DNA of 64,000 nucleotides from Tabrizicola caldifontis (GCF_004762095.1 NZ_SIJH01000002.1:62001-126000), one strand, 5' to 3'; positions 37,601 through 46,865 are shown, counted from the stretch's first letter. Numbers and translations: made by a program. Notes: a model not told the origin generated them from the sequence alone.

Positions 37601-38764
37601 ATGACCGACATTCACATCCTTTCCGCGGCCCGCACCGCCATCGGCGGCTTTGGCGGGTCGCTTGCAGCGCTGCCGCCCATCGACATTGCCACCCATGCGG
37701 CCAGGGCCGCGCTGGCCCGCGCCGGGGTCGAGGGCGGGCAGATCGGGCAGGTGCTGATGGGCCATGTGATCAACACCGAGCCGCGCGACATGTATCTTTC
37801 CCGCGTGATGGCGATGGGTGCGGGCGTGCCCGAGACGGCCCCGGCAATGAACGTGAACCGGCTGTGCGGGTCGGGTGCACAGGCGGTGGTCTCGGCCACC
37901 CAGACGCTGATGCTTGGCGATGCCGACATGGCGCTTGCGGGCGGCGCGGAGTGCATGAGCCGCTCACCCCATATCCTTCCGGCCGCGCGCTTTGGCCAGA
38001 AGATGGGTGATGTCCGTTCACTGGACATGATGACCGGGGCGCTGACCTGCCCGTTCGGCACCGGCCACATGGGGGTGACGGCCGAGAACGTGGCCATGAG
38101 CCACGGGATCAGCCGCGCCGATCAGGACGCCTTCGCCCTGGAAAGCCAGGCCCGCGCCGCCCGGGCGATTGCCGAGGGCCGGTTCCGCGACCAGATCGTT
38201 CCCGTCCAGATCGCGGGCCGCAAGGGCACGATGATCTTCGATACGGACGAGCACCCCAAGGCCACCAGCCCCCAGGCGCTGGCCGCGCTGAAGCCGGTGT
38301 TCCAGAAGGAGGGCACGGTGACGGCGGGCAATGCGTCCGGCATCAACGACGGGGCAGCCGCGCTGGTTCTTTGCCGGGGCGACCACGGCGGCCGCGCGCG
38401 GGCGCGGATCATGGGCTATGCCCTGGCCGGGGTGGACCCGAAGGTGATGGGGATTGGCCCGATCCCGGCGGTGCAGGCCCTGTGCCGCAAGCTGGGGGTC
38501 AGGCCGCAGTCCTTCGATCTGGTGGAATCGAACGAGGCCTTTGCAGCGCAGGCGTTGGCCGTCAGCCGCGCGCTGGACCTGGACCCTGCCCGGGTGAACC
38601 CGAATGGCGGCGCCATCGCCCTTGGCCACCCGGTGGGGACGACAGGGGCGATCCTGGTGGTCAAGGCCATGCACGAGCTGGAACGGACAGGCGGTCGGAC
38701 CGCGCTGATCACCATGTGCATCGGCGGCGGCCAGGGCATCGCGCTGGCCATCGAGCGTGGCTAG
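37601..38764 (+). CDS. Acetyl-CoA acetyltransferase-type thiolase
   Basis: A 387-residue thiolase. The nucleophile Cys89 is in NRLCGSGAQ, the His in IALGHPVGTTGA and the second catalytic Cys in MCIGGGQG. It condenses or cleaves acetoacetyl-CoA-type substrates; it could serve PHB synthesis, the ethylmalonyl-CoA route or fatty-acid breakdown, and no partner gene nearby decides this. ATG is preceded by GGAGG. Shares the CTAG stop palindrome (38761-38764) with convergent mnmH. Confidence 0.93.
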   Translation: MTDIHILSAARTAIGGFGGSLAALPPIDIATHAARAALARAGVEGGQIGQVLMGHVINTEPRDMYLSRVMAMGAGVPETAPAMNVNRLCGSGAQAVVSATQTLMLGDADMALAGGAECMSRSPHILPAARFGQKMGDVRSLDMMTGALTCPFGTGHMGVTAENVAMSHGISRADQDAFALESQARAARAIAEGRFRDQIVPVQIAGRKGTMIFDTDEHPKATSPQALAALKPVFQKEGTVTAGNASGINDGAAALVLCRGDHGGRARARIMGYALAGVDPKVMGIGPIPAVQALCRKLGVRPQSFDLVESNEAFAAQALAVSRALDLDPARVNPNGGAIALGHPVGTTGAILVVKAMHELERTGGRTALITMCIGGGQGIALAIERG

Positions 38765-39816
38765 ACCTTCGCCAGTCCCAGCACCGCTTCGGCGATCCTT
38801 GCCGCAAGCCCGGGCAGATCGCCCGGTGCCAGCCTGTCGGCCGTGACTTCCGCTGCCGGCGCCGGCATGCGCGCCCGGTGCCGGCCATAACGCGGGTCGT
38901 AGTGCCGTTCCATCAGGCTGTCCGCCAGCACCTCGAACGCACCTGCGGCGGCCATGGCCTGCCAGTCCGCGATCACCTCGCGCGGGTGCAGCGGTTGCAG
39001 CAGGCCCACGACCTGACCCAGCCTGACCCGGTCGGCGGTCAGGTCGGCATAGGCCCGGGCCAGATAGGCCGCGCGGGCCGACCGGGGCGCGGCAATTGCG
39101 ACGCGGGGGGCCGCGACCATCGCCTTCCACAGCATCGGCGGCAGCCGGCAATTTCCGATCTTCGAGCTTTCCGCCTCAACCACCACGGGCCGCGCCGGAT
39201 CCAGCCCGGCCAGCGCCTGGGCAAGGGCCGCCTCGAAGGCCTTCTGCGAAGGCTGCGGCCCCAGCGCACCGAAGAGAGAGCCCCGATGCCGCGCCAGCCC
39301 TTCCAGATCTATGGCCTGCACCCCGAAGCCGGGCAGAAGGTTCAGAACCTCGGTCTTGGCAGATCCGGTATTGCCATCCAGCACCACCACCGGCGCACGA
39401 ACCGGGGTGTCATAGACCTCGCGCACCACCAGCGCCCGCCAGGCCTTGTAGCCGCCGGCAAGCGTTTCCACCCGCCAGCCGATCTGCGACAGGATGGTGG
39501 CGAACGATCCGGATCGCTGCCCGCCCCGCCAGCAATAGACCAGTGGACGCCAGCCTCCCGGCCGGTCGGCCAGCGGCCCCTCCAGGTGCCGGGCAGCGTT
39601 CTTCGCCACCAGCGCCGCGCCGACCTTGCGCGCGGTGAAGGGTGAAACCTGCTTGTAGATCGTGCCGACGCGCGCGCGCTCCTCGTCGTCCAGCACGGGA
39701 AGCGAGATCGCGCCGGGCAGATGATCCTCTGCATATTCGGCAGGCGACCGGACGTCGATGATGTCATCGAAGCCCGGCGCGGACAGATCGGTCAGAGAGG
39801 TCAGGGTGATGGCCAT
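38761..39816 (-). CDS. mnmH: tRNA 2-selenouridine synthase MnmH (YbbB/SelU)
   Basis: A 351-residue enzyme that replaces sulphur by selenium at the wobble 2-thiouridine of tRNAs for Lys, Glu and Gln, via a geranylated intermediate, using selenophosphate. The N-terminal rhodanese domain has its catalytic Cys95 in VYCWRGGQRS; a P-loop follows at 148-155 (GNTGSAKT, with Ala where Gly is usual). ATG at 39816 preceded by GGAAGG. Selenophosphate would come from the SelD fusion at 4.7 kb. It lies 24 bases downstream of trcR on the same strand and is probably co-transcribed with it. Confidence 0.92.
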   Translation of the reverse strand: MAITLTSLTDLSAPGFDDIIDVRSPAEYAEDHLPGAISLPVLDDEERARVGTIYKQVSPFTARKVGAALVAKNAARHLEGPLADRPGGWRPLVYCWRGGQRSGSFATILSQIGWRVETLAGGYKAWRALVVREVYDTPVRAPVVVLDGNTGSAKTEVLNLLPGFGVQAIDLEGLARHRGSLFGALGPQPSQKAFEAALAQALAGLDPARPVVVEAESSKIGNCRLPPMLWKAMVAAPRVAIAAPRSARAAYLARAYADLTADRVRLGQVVGLLQPLHPREVIADWQAMAAAGAFEVLADSLMERHYDPRYGRHRARMPAPAAEVTADRLAPGDLPGLAARIAEAVLGLAKV

Positions 39817-39840
39817 CACACCTTCCTGCCTGGGCCGGTC

Positions 39841-40587
39841 TCAGCGGCGATGATCGTCATCGTCCTCGTCGTCGTGCCCACCAGCAGGCAGGTTGAAGAA
39901 GCTGTCGGCGTCCGAGAAGTCGGCGGGCGAGGACGTATCCTTCTCTTCGTCGCCGAACACTTCAAGGCCCGTCGGCACCCTGGGTTCCGGCGCCATGCCC
40001 AGCGACTGTTCGGTAGACACCAGCTTGCGCCGTTCGTCATCCGACATCACCACGCCTTCCGCCGCTTTCTTCCGCGCGGCGGCCTGCACCGCAGCATCCA
40101 GTTCCGACTGCTTGCACAGGCCCAGCGCCACCGGGTCGATGGGCTGGATGTTTGCAATGTTCCAGTGCGTGCGTTCGCGGATCGACTGGATGGTGGGCTT
40201 GGTGGTACCGACAAGCTTGCTGATGGCGCCATCGGAAAGCTCGGGGTGGAACTTCACCAGCCACAGGATCGCGGCGGGTCGGTCCTGGCGTTTCGACAGC
40301 GGGGTATAGCGCGGGCCGCGGCGTTTTTCCTCGCCCTGGGCGGCGGGGTTGAACTTCAGCTTCATGCGATACAGCGGGTCGGCCTCGGCGCGCTTGATCT
40401 CGATCGGGTCCAGCTGGTTGTTGGCGATCGGGTCGAAACCCTTGACCCCGGCCGCCACGTCGCCGTCGGCGATACCCTGAACTTCAAGCTCGTGCAGGCC
40501 GCAGAAATCCGCGATCTGGGCGAAGCTGAGCGTCGTGTTGTCCACCAGCCAGACGGCGGTTGCCTTGGCCATGAGCGGTTTCGACAT
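39841..40587 (-). CDS. TrcR-like cell-cycle transcriptional regulator (DUF1013)
   Basis: A 248-residue protein of the DUF1013/TrcR family, which in alphaproteobacteria such as Caulobacter and Rickettsia is named a cell-cycle transcriptional regulator. The family core (MAKATAVWLVDNTTLSFAQI, GPRYTPLSKRQDRPAAILWL) is intact; a helix-turn-helix-like stretch is SDGAISKLVGTTKPTIQSI. The C-terminus is a low-complexity acidic tail (HDDEDDDDHRR). ATG at 40587 preceded by AAGGAG. Divergent from the RNase T2 gene across 125 bp. Confidence 0.88.
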   Translation of the reverse strand: MSKPLMAKATAVWLVDNTTLSFAQIADFCGLHELEVQGIADGDVAAGVKGFDPIANNQLDPIEIKRAEADPLYRMKLKFNPAAQGEEKRRGPRYTPLSKRQDRPAAILWLVKFHPELSDGAISKLVGTTKPTIQSIRERTHWNIANIQPIDPVALGLCKQSELDAAVQAAARKKAAEGVVMSDDERRKLVSTEQSLGMAPEPRVPTGLEVFGDEEKDTSSPADFSDADSFFNLPAGGHDDEDDDDHRR

Positions 40588-40712
40588 CGGATCTCTCCTT
40601 TACAAACCTGTCCCGTGCCGGGAAAACGGCTGCGGGCCTGGCCCGCGAGTTCCACGATTTCGGGGAATTCGATTGCCCATATAGGCCCGGATCGCGCAAA
40701 GGGGAAGCGGAA

Positions 40713-41351
40713 ATGCGTGCAGTGCTGCTTTCCCTCGCGGCTTTGTGCTGGTCTGCCGCCGCCCGGGCCGAGGGCGAGCGCGCGGGTGACTTCGACTATT
40801 ACGTTCTTTCCCTGTCATGGTCCGCCGCCTGGTGTGCGCTGGAGGGCGACGCGCGAAACGATCCGCAGTGCGACCCCGGGCGCGGGCTGACGTTCGTGCT
40901 GCACGGGCTGTGGCCACAATACGAAGAGGGGTGGCCCTCGTTCTGCCGGACGGTGGAACGCGACCCCACCCGGGGCGAGACCGCCGCCATGGCCGACATC
41001 ATGGGCGGGGCCGGGGCCGCCTTCTACCAGTGGAGGAAGCACGGGCGCTGTTCGGGGCTTTCGGCGAACGACTATTACCGCACCGCCCGCGCGGCGCATG
41101 ACAGCATCGCGATCCCCGACCTCTTCGCCCGCGTCCTTCGCCCCCTGACCCTGCCGGCCAGCGTGATCGAGACGGCCTTCCTTGAAGCGAACCCGGGGCT
41201 TCGCCGCGACCAGATCACGATCACCTGCAAGAACGGGCTTATCCAGGAGGCACGGATCTGCCTGACCCGCGACCTTGCGCCCCGGCGCTGTGGTGCCGAC
41301 GTCATCCGCGACTGCAGCTTGCAGGATGCCCGGCTGGAAGCTGTCCGGTAA
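40713..41351 (+). CDS. Secreted ribonuclease T2
   Basis: A 212-residue RNase T2 with a signal peptide ending about residue 19 (AAARA). Both catalytic blocks are present: CAS I in FVLHGLWPQYEEG and CAS II in FYQWRKHGRCSG, each with its His. Several Cys (WCALEG, PQCDPG, FCRTV, GRCSG, ITCKNG, RICLT, RRCGAD, DCSLQ) fit a disulphide-bonded periplasmic or secreted nuclease, used in relatives for RNA scavenging. ATG at 40713 preceded by GGGGAAG. Confidence 0.92.
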   Translation: MRAVLLSLAALCWSAAARAEGERAGDFDYYVLSLSWSAAWCALEGDARNDPQCDPGRGLTFVLHGLWPQYEEGWPSFCRTVERDPTRGETAAMADIMGGAGAAFYQWRKHGRCSGLSANDYYRTARAAHDSIAIPDLFARVLRPLTLPASVIETAFLEANPGLRRDQITITCKNGLIQEARICLTRDLAPRRCGADVIRDCSLQDARLEAVR

Positions 41352-41634
41352 TGCGGGTGGCGGGATCGATCATCGAAGATGGCGGACTGAAGGAAGCGCC
41401 GGAAGCCGGCCTGATGAAATGCGCGATGCCAGGGCGGCAGGGGATCGGCCGGTCGGTCTGGTGCCGAATCGAAGGCTCCGGTCCGGCCTGAAGCCCCCAC
41501 CGGCAGAGTCCTTTCCCACATCTGCGCGAAATCTGTGGCCGGCTTGCCATGCGGCATCAGCGCGGGATGCGGGAAAAGCGGGATCCGCTGCCGTCTCGCA
41601 AGACCCTTTCACCAGCGTGATCGGGTCTGCAAAC
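41352..41634. other. Convergent intergenic region, nothing identified
   Basis: 283 bases between the convergent RNase T2 and trhO stops. I see no gene-like frame, tRNA or strong terminator hairpin. Confidence 0.4.
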
Positions 41635-42537
41635 CTAGCCTCCCAGGTGCTTCCTGCCGCGCTTGGCCGCCAGCTGCATCTGGCGGTGCCGTTCCCGGAA
41701 ACGGGCGCGGTCGGCTTGCGAATATTCGTTCACGCAGGCCGGGCAGCTGACGCCTTCCTCGTAATCCGCCGAGGCCCGGTCCGCCTCTGCCACCGGCCGG
41801 CGGCAGGCCCCGCAGACCTTCAGGCCGCCGGGCACCAGCCCGTGACCCACCGAGACGCGATCGTCGAAAACGAAGCACTGGCCCTGCCAGAGGCTTTCTT
41901 CCTCTGGCACCTCTTCCAGGTATTTCAGGATCCCGCCCTTAAGGTGATAGACCTGATTCAGCCCCTGACCCAACAGGTAGTTGGTCGATTTCTCGCAGCG
42001 GATGCCGCCGGTGCAGAACATCGCGATGCGCTTTCCTGCAAAACGGTCGCGATTTTCCTGCCACCACAAGGGAAATTCGCCAAAGCTGCGCGTGCCGGGG
42101 TCCACCGCGCCGCAGAAGGTGCCGATGGCAACCTCATAGGCGTTGCGTGTGTCGATCACCACAGTATCGGGATCAGCGATCAGCGCATTCCAGTCGGCCG
42201 GCGCGACGTAATGCCCGACCCGGGCAAGGGGGTCCACATCAGGCTGCCCCATGGTCACGATCTCGCGCTTCAGCTTCACCTTCATCCGGCCGAAGGGCAT
42301 TGTTTCGGCAAGGCTTTCCTTCCATTCCAGATCGGCGCAGCCCGGCAGGGCCCGGATCGCGGCAAGGGCCGCGTCGATCCCCTCGCGCGTGCCGGCGATG
42401 GTGCCGTTGATCCCCTCGGGCGCAAGCAGAAGCGAGCCCTTGACGCCATGCGATACGCAGACCTCCAGCAGGCCGGGCCGCAGGGCGGCAGGATCAGAAA
42501 AGCGGGTGAACCGATAAAGCGCAGCGACGGTCAGCAT
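41635..42537 (-). CDS. trhO: tRNA uridine 5-hydroxylase TrhO (YceA), rhodanese family
   Basis: A 300-residue TrhO protein. In E. coli and Bacillus, TrhO hydroxylates the wobble uridine at C5, the oxygen-dependent route to cmo5U/mo5U. It has an N-terminal domain (YRFTRFSDP, APEGINGTIAG), a rhodanese domain with catalytic Cys in FCTGGIRCEKS, and a C-terminal zinc-like cluster CGACRRP...CPACV. ATG at 42537 preceded by AAGGGGG. Monocistronic; it shares its target base class with MnmH 2 kb away. Confidence 0.93.
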   Translation of the reverse strand: MLTVAALYRFTRFSDPAALRPGLLEVCVSHGVKGSLLLAPEGINGTIAGTREGIDAALAAIRALPGCADLEWKESLAETMPFGRMKVKLKREIVTMGQPDVDPLARVGHYVAPADWNALIADPDTVVIDTRNAYEVAIGTFCGAVDPGTRSFGEFPLWWQENRDRFAGKRIAMFCTGGIRCEKSTNYLLGQGLNQVYHLKGGILKYLEEVPEEESLWQGQCFVFDDRVSVGHGLVPGGLKVCGACRRPVAEADRASADYEEGVSCPACVNEYSQADRARFRERHRQMQLAAKRGRKHLGG

Positions 42538-42638
42538 GGACCCCCTTTGCGCCTGCGCTTCGGGATTTTCAAGCGCTTCGCTTGACGCATGCCGCCCCCG
42601 AACCTAGTCAGGGCTGACAAGTGATCGCGGAGAACGCC

Positions 42639-43244
42639 ATGAAACCCGCAACCGAAGCCCTGATCGTCATCGACGTGCAGAACGATTTCTGCCCCGGCGG
42701 TGCCCTGGCCGTTGCGGGCGGCGACGAGATCGTGCCGGAAATCAATGCGCTGATGTCAGGGTTCGCGACAGTTGTCCTGACGCAGGACTGGCATCCTGCC
42801 AATCACCTGTCCTTCGCCGACAACCACCCGGGCGCCGCGCCCTTTTCGATGATCGACATGCCCTACGGCAGGCAGGTCCTGTGGCCCGCGCATTGCGTGC
42901 AGGGCACGCCGGGTGCAGCCTTTCATTCCGGTCTGAACACCGACGCAGCGCAGCTGGTGATCCGCAAGGGTTTCCGCCCCCAGATCGACAGCTATTCCGC
43001 CTTCTTCGAGAATGACCGGACCACGCCGACCGGGCTGGAGGGCTATCTCAGGTCACGCGGAGTGACAGAGGTCACGCTGGTCGGGTTGGCCACGGATTTC
43101 TGCGTGGCCTATTCGGCGCTGGATGCATCTCGGCTTGGCTTTCGGGTCATCGTGCAAAGCGACCTGTGCCGCGCCATCGACCTGAACGGTTCGCTTGCGG
43201 CGGCCCGGGCCGAGATGCTGGCGGCCGGGGTTCTGCTGACATGA
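42639..43244 (+). CDS. pncA: Nicotinamidase PncA
   Basis: A 201-residue amidase converting nicotinamide to nicotinate for NAD salvage. Catalytic Asp (VIDVQNDFCPGG), Lys (VIRKGF) and Cys (ATDFCVAYSA) are in place, with the metal-binding DWHPANH block. I chose ATG at 42639 with GGAG upstream; a GTG at 42621 is in frame. Its stop overlaps the start of the next gene (ATGA), and pncB, the next enzyme of the pathway, follows. Confidence 0.94.
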   Translation: MKPATEALIVIDVQNDFCPGGALAVAGGDEIVPEINALMSGFATVVLTQDWHPANHLSFADNHPGAAPFSMIDMPYGRQVLWPAHCVQGTPGAAFHSGLNTDAAQLVIRKGFRPQIDSYSAFFENDRTTPTGLEGYLRSRGVTEVTLVGLATDFCVAYSALDASRLGFRVIVQSDLCRAIDLNGSLAAARAEMLAAGVLLT

Positions 43245-44005
43245 CGCCTGCACCCGGGCGGCTGGCAGGTTTGGCGATATGCGGGATCATGCTGGGTGCC
43301 GGGGCCGGAATGGCCGATGCGATCTGCCTTTCTGCGCCGTATGAGGGCGATCAGGGCAGCCTGCCCGGGCTTCTCCGGGCGCTGAAGGGTGCGCTCGCGC
43401 CGCACCCATCGCTGGCCAGAACCCTTGCCGAACAGGCCCCGACGCTTTGCCTTGATGACAGCCTGTTCAGTGAGCAGGCCTATTTCGAGCCCGCGACCAA
43501 CCGGATCGTGCTGCGCGGCGGGCTGGAGCCCGGCCTGCAGCTGGCAATCCTGATCCACGAGATCCGGCATGTCGAACAGCTCAGCCGGGGCGACTGCCCC
43601 ACGATCGAAACCTCGTCATCCGAATACATCCGGTCTCGCCTGGCGATGGAGGCGGACGCGGCGGCGATGGGCATCCATGTGGCCTGGGGCCTGCGCGAAG
43701 CCGGGCAGCCCGAAGCCTGGGAGGCCTTGCGAAACTGGCCAACGCATGAAGATCTGGCCACCCGCTACGAGGCCGAGATGACGGCCAGTGGCGACGAGGT
43801 CCGGGCAATCGGTGCGACCTTCGCGCAGTGGTTCGAACAGGATGAGCGGCGCGGGCTTTATGCCAATGCGATCTGCGCCAACTACCTTGATGCGCTGGAC
43901 CGGGAAAAGCATTTGCCCGGAACCGGCACCCTGCCGGCCGACTTTGCCGTGCGCCTTTGCGTGATGCCGGATGGACGGCCCTACGACTGCGTCCTGCCAC
44001 CCTGA
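43241..44005 (+). CDS. Putative secreted zinc metallopeptidase (HExxH)
   Basis: A 254-residue protein with a signal peptide (LAICGIMLGAGAGMADA) and the zincin motif HEIRHVEQ near residue 107. Sequence resembles a Rhodobacteraceae family annotated as DUF6782 putative metallopeptidases; I hold that name loosely. Six or more Cys suggest disulphides (ICLS, LCLDD, DCPT, ICANY, LCVMP, DCVLP). It starts inside the pncA stop and precedes pncB by 94 bases, so a likely periplasmic peptidase sits inside an NAD-salvage operon. Substrate unknown. Confidence 0.78.
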   Translation: MTPAPGRLAGLAICGIMLGAGAGMADAICLSAPYEGDQGSLPGLLRALKGALAPHPSLARTLAEQAPTLCLDDSLFSEQAYFEPATNRIVLRGGLEPGLQLAILIHEIRHVEQLSRGDCPTIETSSSEYIRSRLAMEADAAAMGIHVAWGLREAGQPEAWEALRNWPTHEDLATRYEAEMTASGDEVRAIGATFAQWFEQDERRGLYANAICANYLDALDREKHLPGTGTLPADFAVRLCVMPDGRPYDCVLPP

Positions 44006-44099
44006 CGGGCGCGGGCAACATGCGGGGCTTGCCTTGCCCCGTGCCACAGGGGAAAACGGGCGTGGGCCGCGATGGCGCGGCAAGGGACAGGGGGTCGCC

Positions 44100-45392
44100 A
44101 TGGTCGATATCGCCACGCGCGTCTGGAACCACAAGTGGAAAATCGACCCGATCGTGCGATCCCTGATCGACACGGACTTCTACAAGCTGCTGATGTGCCA
44201 GTCGATCTTCCGCAACAAGCCCGATACGACCGTTGTCTTCAGCCTGATCAACCGGTCCACAAGGATTCGTCTGGCCGACCTGGTTGACGAGGGCGAACTG
44301 CGCGAACAGCTGGACCATGTGCGGTCGCTGTCGCTCAGCCGCGGGGAAAGCACATGGCTGCGCGGGAACACCTTCTACGGCAAGCGGCAGATGTTCCGCC
44401 CCGATTTCATGGAATGGTTCGAGGGGCTGCGCCTGCCCGCATATCACCTGGAAAAGCGCGACGGTCAGTTCGAGCTGACCTTCGAAGGCCGCTGGCCCGA
44501 GGTGATGCTGTGGGAAATCCCGGCGCTGGCCGTGCTGATGGAACTGCGCAGCAGGGCGGTGCTGAACAGCATGGGCCGGTTCGAGCTTCAGGTGCTCTAC
44601 GCCCGCGCGATGACGCGGCTGTGGGAAAAGATCGAACGCCTGCGCCGCATTGACGACCTGAAGATCGCCGATTTCGGCACCCGGCGGCGGCACGGGTTTC
44701 TCTGGCAGGACTGGTGCGTGCAGGCGATGCTGGAAGGGCTGGGCCAGAAGTTCATCGGCACCTCGAACTGCCTGATCGCCAAGAACCGCGATGTCGAGGC
44801 GATCGGCACAAATGCCCATGAACTACCCATGGTCTATTGCGCCCTGGCCAACAGCGACGAGGAACTGCGCCAGGCCCCCTACAAGGTGCTGGCCGACTGG
44901 CATGAAGAGCACGAGGGCAATCTGCGGATCATCCTGCCCGACACCTATGGCACCGAGGGCTTTCTGCGGAATGCGCCCGACTGGCTGGCGGGCTGGACCG
45001 GCATCCGCATCGATTCGGGCGATCCCGTGGTGGGTGCGGAAACCGCGATCCGCTGGTGGCAGGAACGCGGCGAAGACCCGACGAAGAAGCTGGTCATCTT
45101 CTCGGACGGACTGGACGTGGAAAAGATCGAAGACCTCTACGCCCGCTTCCACGGCCGGGTAAAGGTTTCGTTCGGCTGGGGCACCATGCTGACCAACGAT
45201 TTCCGCGGCCTGGTCGCCGGGGATGCGCTGGCCCCCTTCAGCCTGGTCTGCAAGGCGCAAAGCGCAAACGGGCGGCCCACGGTGAAATTGTCGGACAATC
45301 CCGCCAAGGCGACCGGCCCGGCCGAGGAGATCGAGCGCTACAAGCGCGTCTTCGGCGTCGGTCAGCAAGAGGTGCAGGAGGTCGTGGTCTAG
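44100..45392 (+). CDS. pncB: Nicotinate phosphoribosyltransferase PncB
   Basis: A 430-residue enzyme joining nicotinate to PRPP to give nicotinate mononucleotide, the step after PncA. Key blocks are LIDTDFYKLLMCQSIF, ADFGTRRRHG, GTSNCLIAKN, the GTNAHELPMVY block with the autophosphorylated-type His, and RIDSGDPV. ATG at 44100 preceded by AGGGGG. Third gene of the pncA operon. Complete and typical in length. Confidence 0.95.
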   Translation: MVDIATRVWNHKWKIDPIVRSLIDTDFYKLLMCQSIFRNKPDTTVVFSLINRSTRIRLADLVDEGELREQLDHVRSLSLSRGESTWLRGNTFYGKRQMFRPDFMEWFEGLRLPAYHLEKRDGQFELTFEGRWPEVMLWEIPALAVLMELRSRAVLNSMGRFELQVLYARAMTRLWEKIERLRRIDDLKIADFGTRRRHGFLWQDWCVQAMLEGLGQKFIGTSNCLIAKNRDVEAIGTNAHELPMVYCALANSDEELRQAPYKVLADWHEEHEGNLRIILPDTYGTEGFLRNAPDWLAGWTGIRIDSGDPVVGAETAIRWWQERGEDPTKKLVIFSDGLDVEKIEDLYARFHGRVKVSFGWGTMLTNDFRGLVAGDALAPFSLVCKAQSANGRPTVKLSDNPAKATGPAEEIERYKRVFGVGQQEVQEVVV

Positions 45393-45537
45393 CCGATCGC
45401 GCACAACTTCAGGATCGGTCGCGCACCAACCCCGCCGGTCACCCCCTGCAAGACCCAGGACAAGGATCCTGCCGCCTACGGCACGCCGGTAGCCGCCGCC
45501 CAGGGGCGGGGCTGGATAAGCGGCCCTTTGGCCCCCG

Positions 45538-46446
45538 TCACGCGCGGTTCAGCACCCGTTCGGCGCAGATGACGGCACGTTGCAGGTGACTGCGATGGAT
45601 GGGATCGTCCGGTGCCAGGCGCGGCATCGTCCAGCCAACCGAAGCAAGCGTCCTGGCCAGCATGAAGGCCTCGACCATCGAGGTGTCGGTCGTGCCATAG
45701 CCCTGCATCAGCGCGTCGCGCAGTTGCGGGTGTTCGGGGTGCAGGACGGTCTGCACCAGGGAGGTGCCAAGGTCGTAAAGCCGGAAGCCGTAGCCGGAAT
45801 CATCGAAGTCGATCAGGGAAACCGAACGGTCGTTCACAAGGACATTCTCGCGCAGGACATCGGCATGGATCAGGCCCGTCTCGCCAGCCAGCCGTTCGCG
45901 CAGCGCATCGCGCGCGCGGATCAGCGTGGCGCGCTGGTCGGGGCCGGCTGAGGGATGCTCCCAGAAGCGGCCCCACAGCGGCTGGTCACCGACCAGACCC
46001 GCGCGGTCCCACCGTGGGCGGGTAAAGCCCTCGGGCAAGGTCAGCGCGTCCGTCGCACGATGCACGCGGGCAAGCAGCGCGCCCAGCGCGTGGTAGAGAT
46101 CAAGCACCTTCGGCAGGGGCTGGGTGAAGGGCCTTGCCGCCTCGCCAAGAGCCTCGCCTTCCAGCCAGCGGATCGCCGAGGCATGAAGACCACCGGGCAG
46201 GGCCACCAGAAGCCTGCCGTCGTGTGCGGGCAGGGGGGCGGGAATTGGCAGACCCGCCCGGGCCAGTTCGGCGCACCACCACAGTTCCGACCGGATCGCG
46301 ACGGGCGACTGATAGCCCGGACGATGCAGGCGCAGCGCAGCGCGGCCCTGTGGGGTCACCATCTCGAAGACATGATTCTCGCGGTCGCGGATCAGGCGCA
46401 GCACCCGCCCTTCCCAATGATTCGCGGCAGTCTCGACTGGGGTCAT
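45538..46446 (-). CDS. APH-family phosphotransferase
   Basis: A 302-residue kinase-like protein of the aminoglycoside phosphotransferase/homoserine kinase II/SrkA superfamily. The catalytic loop is IHADVLRENVLV (His-x-Asp with downstream Asn) and the metal-binding Asp is in LIDFDDSGYG. Substrate unknown; relatives phosphorylate small molecules or proteins. Its ATG overlaps the arfB stop (ATGA), so the pair forms an operon. Confidence 0.87.
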   Translation of the reverse strand: MTPVETAANHWEGRVLRLIRDRENHVFEMVTPQGRAALRLHRPGYQSPVAIRSELWWCAELARAGLPIPAPLPAHDGRLLVALPGGLHASAIRWLEGEALGEAARPFTQPLPKVLDLYHALGALLARVHRATDALTLPEGFTRPRWDRAGLVGDQPLWGRFWEHPSAGPDQRATLIRARDALRERLAGETGLIHADVLRENVLVNDRSVSLIDFDDSGYGFRLYDLGTSLVQTVLHPEHPQLRDALMQGYGTTDTSMVEAFMLARTLASVGWTMPRLAPDDPIHRSHLQRAVICAERVLNRA

Positions 46447-46865
46447 TCTTCGTCCTTCACCCGGTTGCGCAGCGCCTTCACCTCGCCGCGCGCAGTCTTG
46501 GCGGCGATGCGGCGGCGCTGGCTGCCCAAGGTCGGCTTCGTGGCGATCCGCCGCTTCGGTGCAACCAGCGCAGCGCGGATCAGTTCGACCAGCCTTTCGC
46601 GCGCGATCTCGCGGTTGCGGGCCTGGCTGCGGGTGTCATCGACCTGGATCACGATGGCGCCTTCGTTCGTCCAGCGCCGGCCGGCCAGTCGTTTCAGCCG
46701 CGCCTTGACCCCCGGCACCAGATGCGGCGAACGGTCGGCCTCGAACCGCAATTCGACGGCGGTCGAAACCTTGTTTACATTCTGCCCGCCCGGACCGGAT
46801 GCACGCATGAAGCTTTCGGAAAGCTCCCATTCGGCAAGGGTGAGGGTGTCGGTGACATGAAGCAT
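46443..46865 (-). CDS. arfB: Alternative ribosome-rescue factor ArfB (YaeJ)
   Basis: A 140-residue peptidyl-tRNA hydrolase that frees ribosomes stalled without a stop codon. The GGQ motif is in SGPGGQNVNK (about 23-32) and the basic C-terminal tail (KPTLGSQRRRIAAKTARG) would enter the mRNA channel. Intact and full length. It is the last undamaged gene before the decayed cluster to its right. Confidence 0.93.
   Translation of the reverse strand: MLHVTDTLTLAEWELSESFMRASGPGGQNVNKVSTAVELRFEADRSPHLVPGVKARLKRLAGRRWTNEGAIVIQVDDTRSQARNREIARERLVELIRAALVAPKRRIATKPTLGSQRRRIAAKTARGEVKALRNRVKDEE

Noticed and set aside
36358-38010. A 550-codon open frame opposite the MFS gene and out of frame with the thiolase
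   Set aside because: Low-complexity Arg/Asp/Gly-rich translation and full overlap with two well-supported genes.
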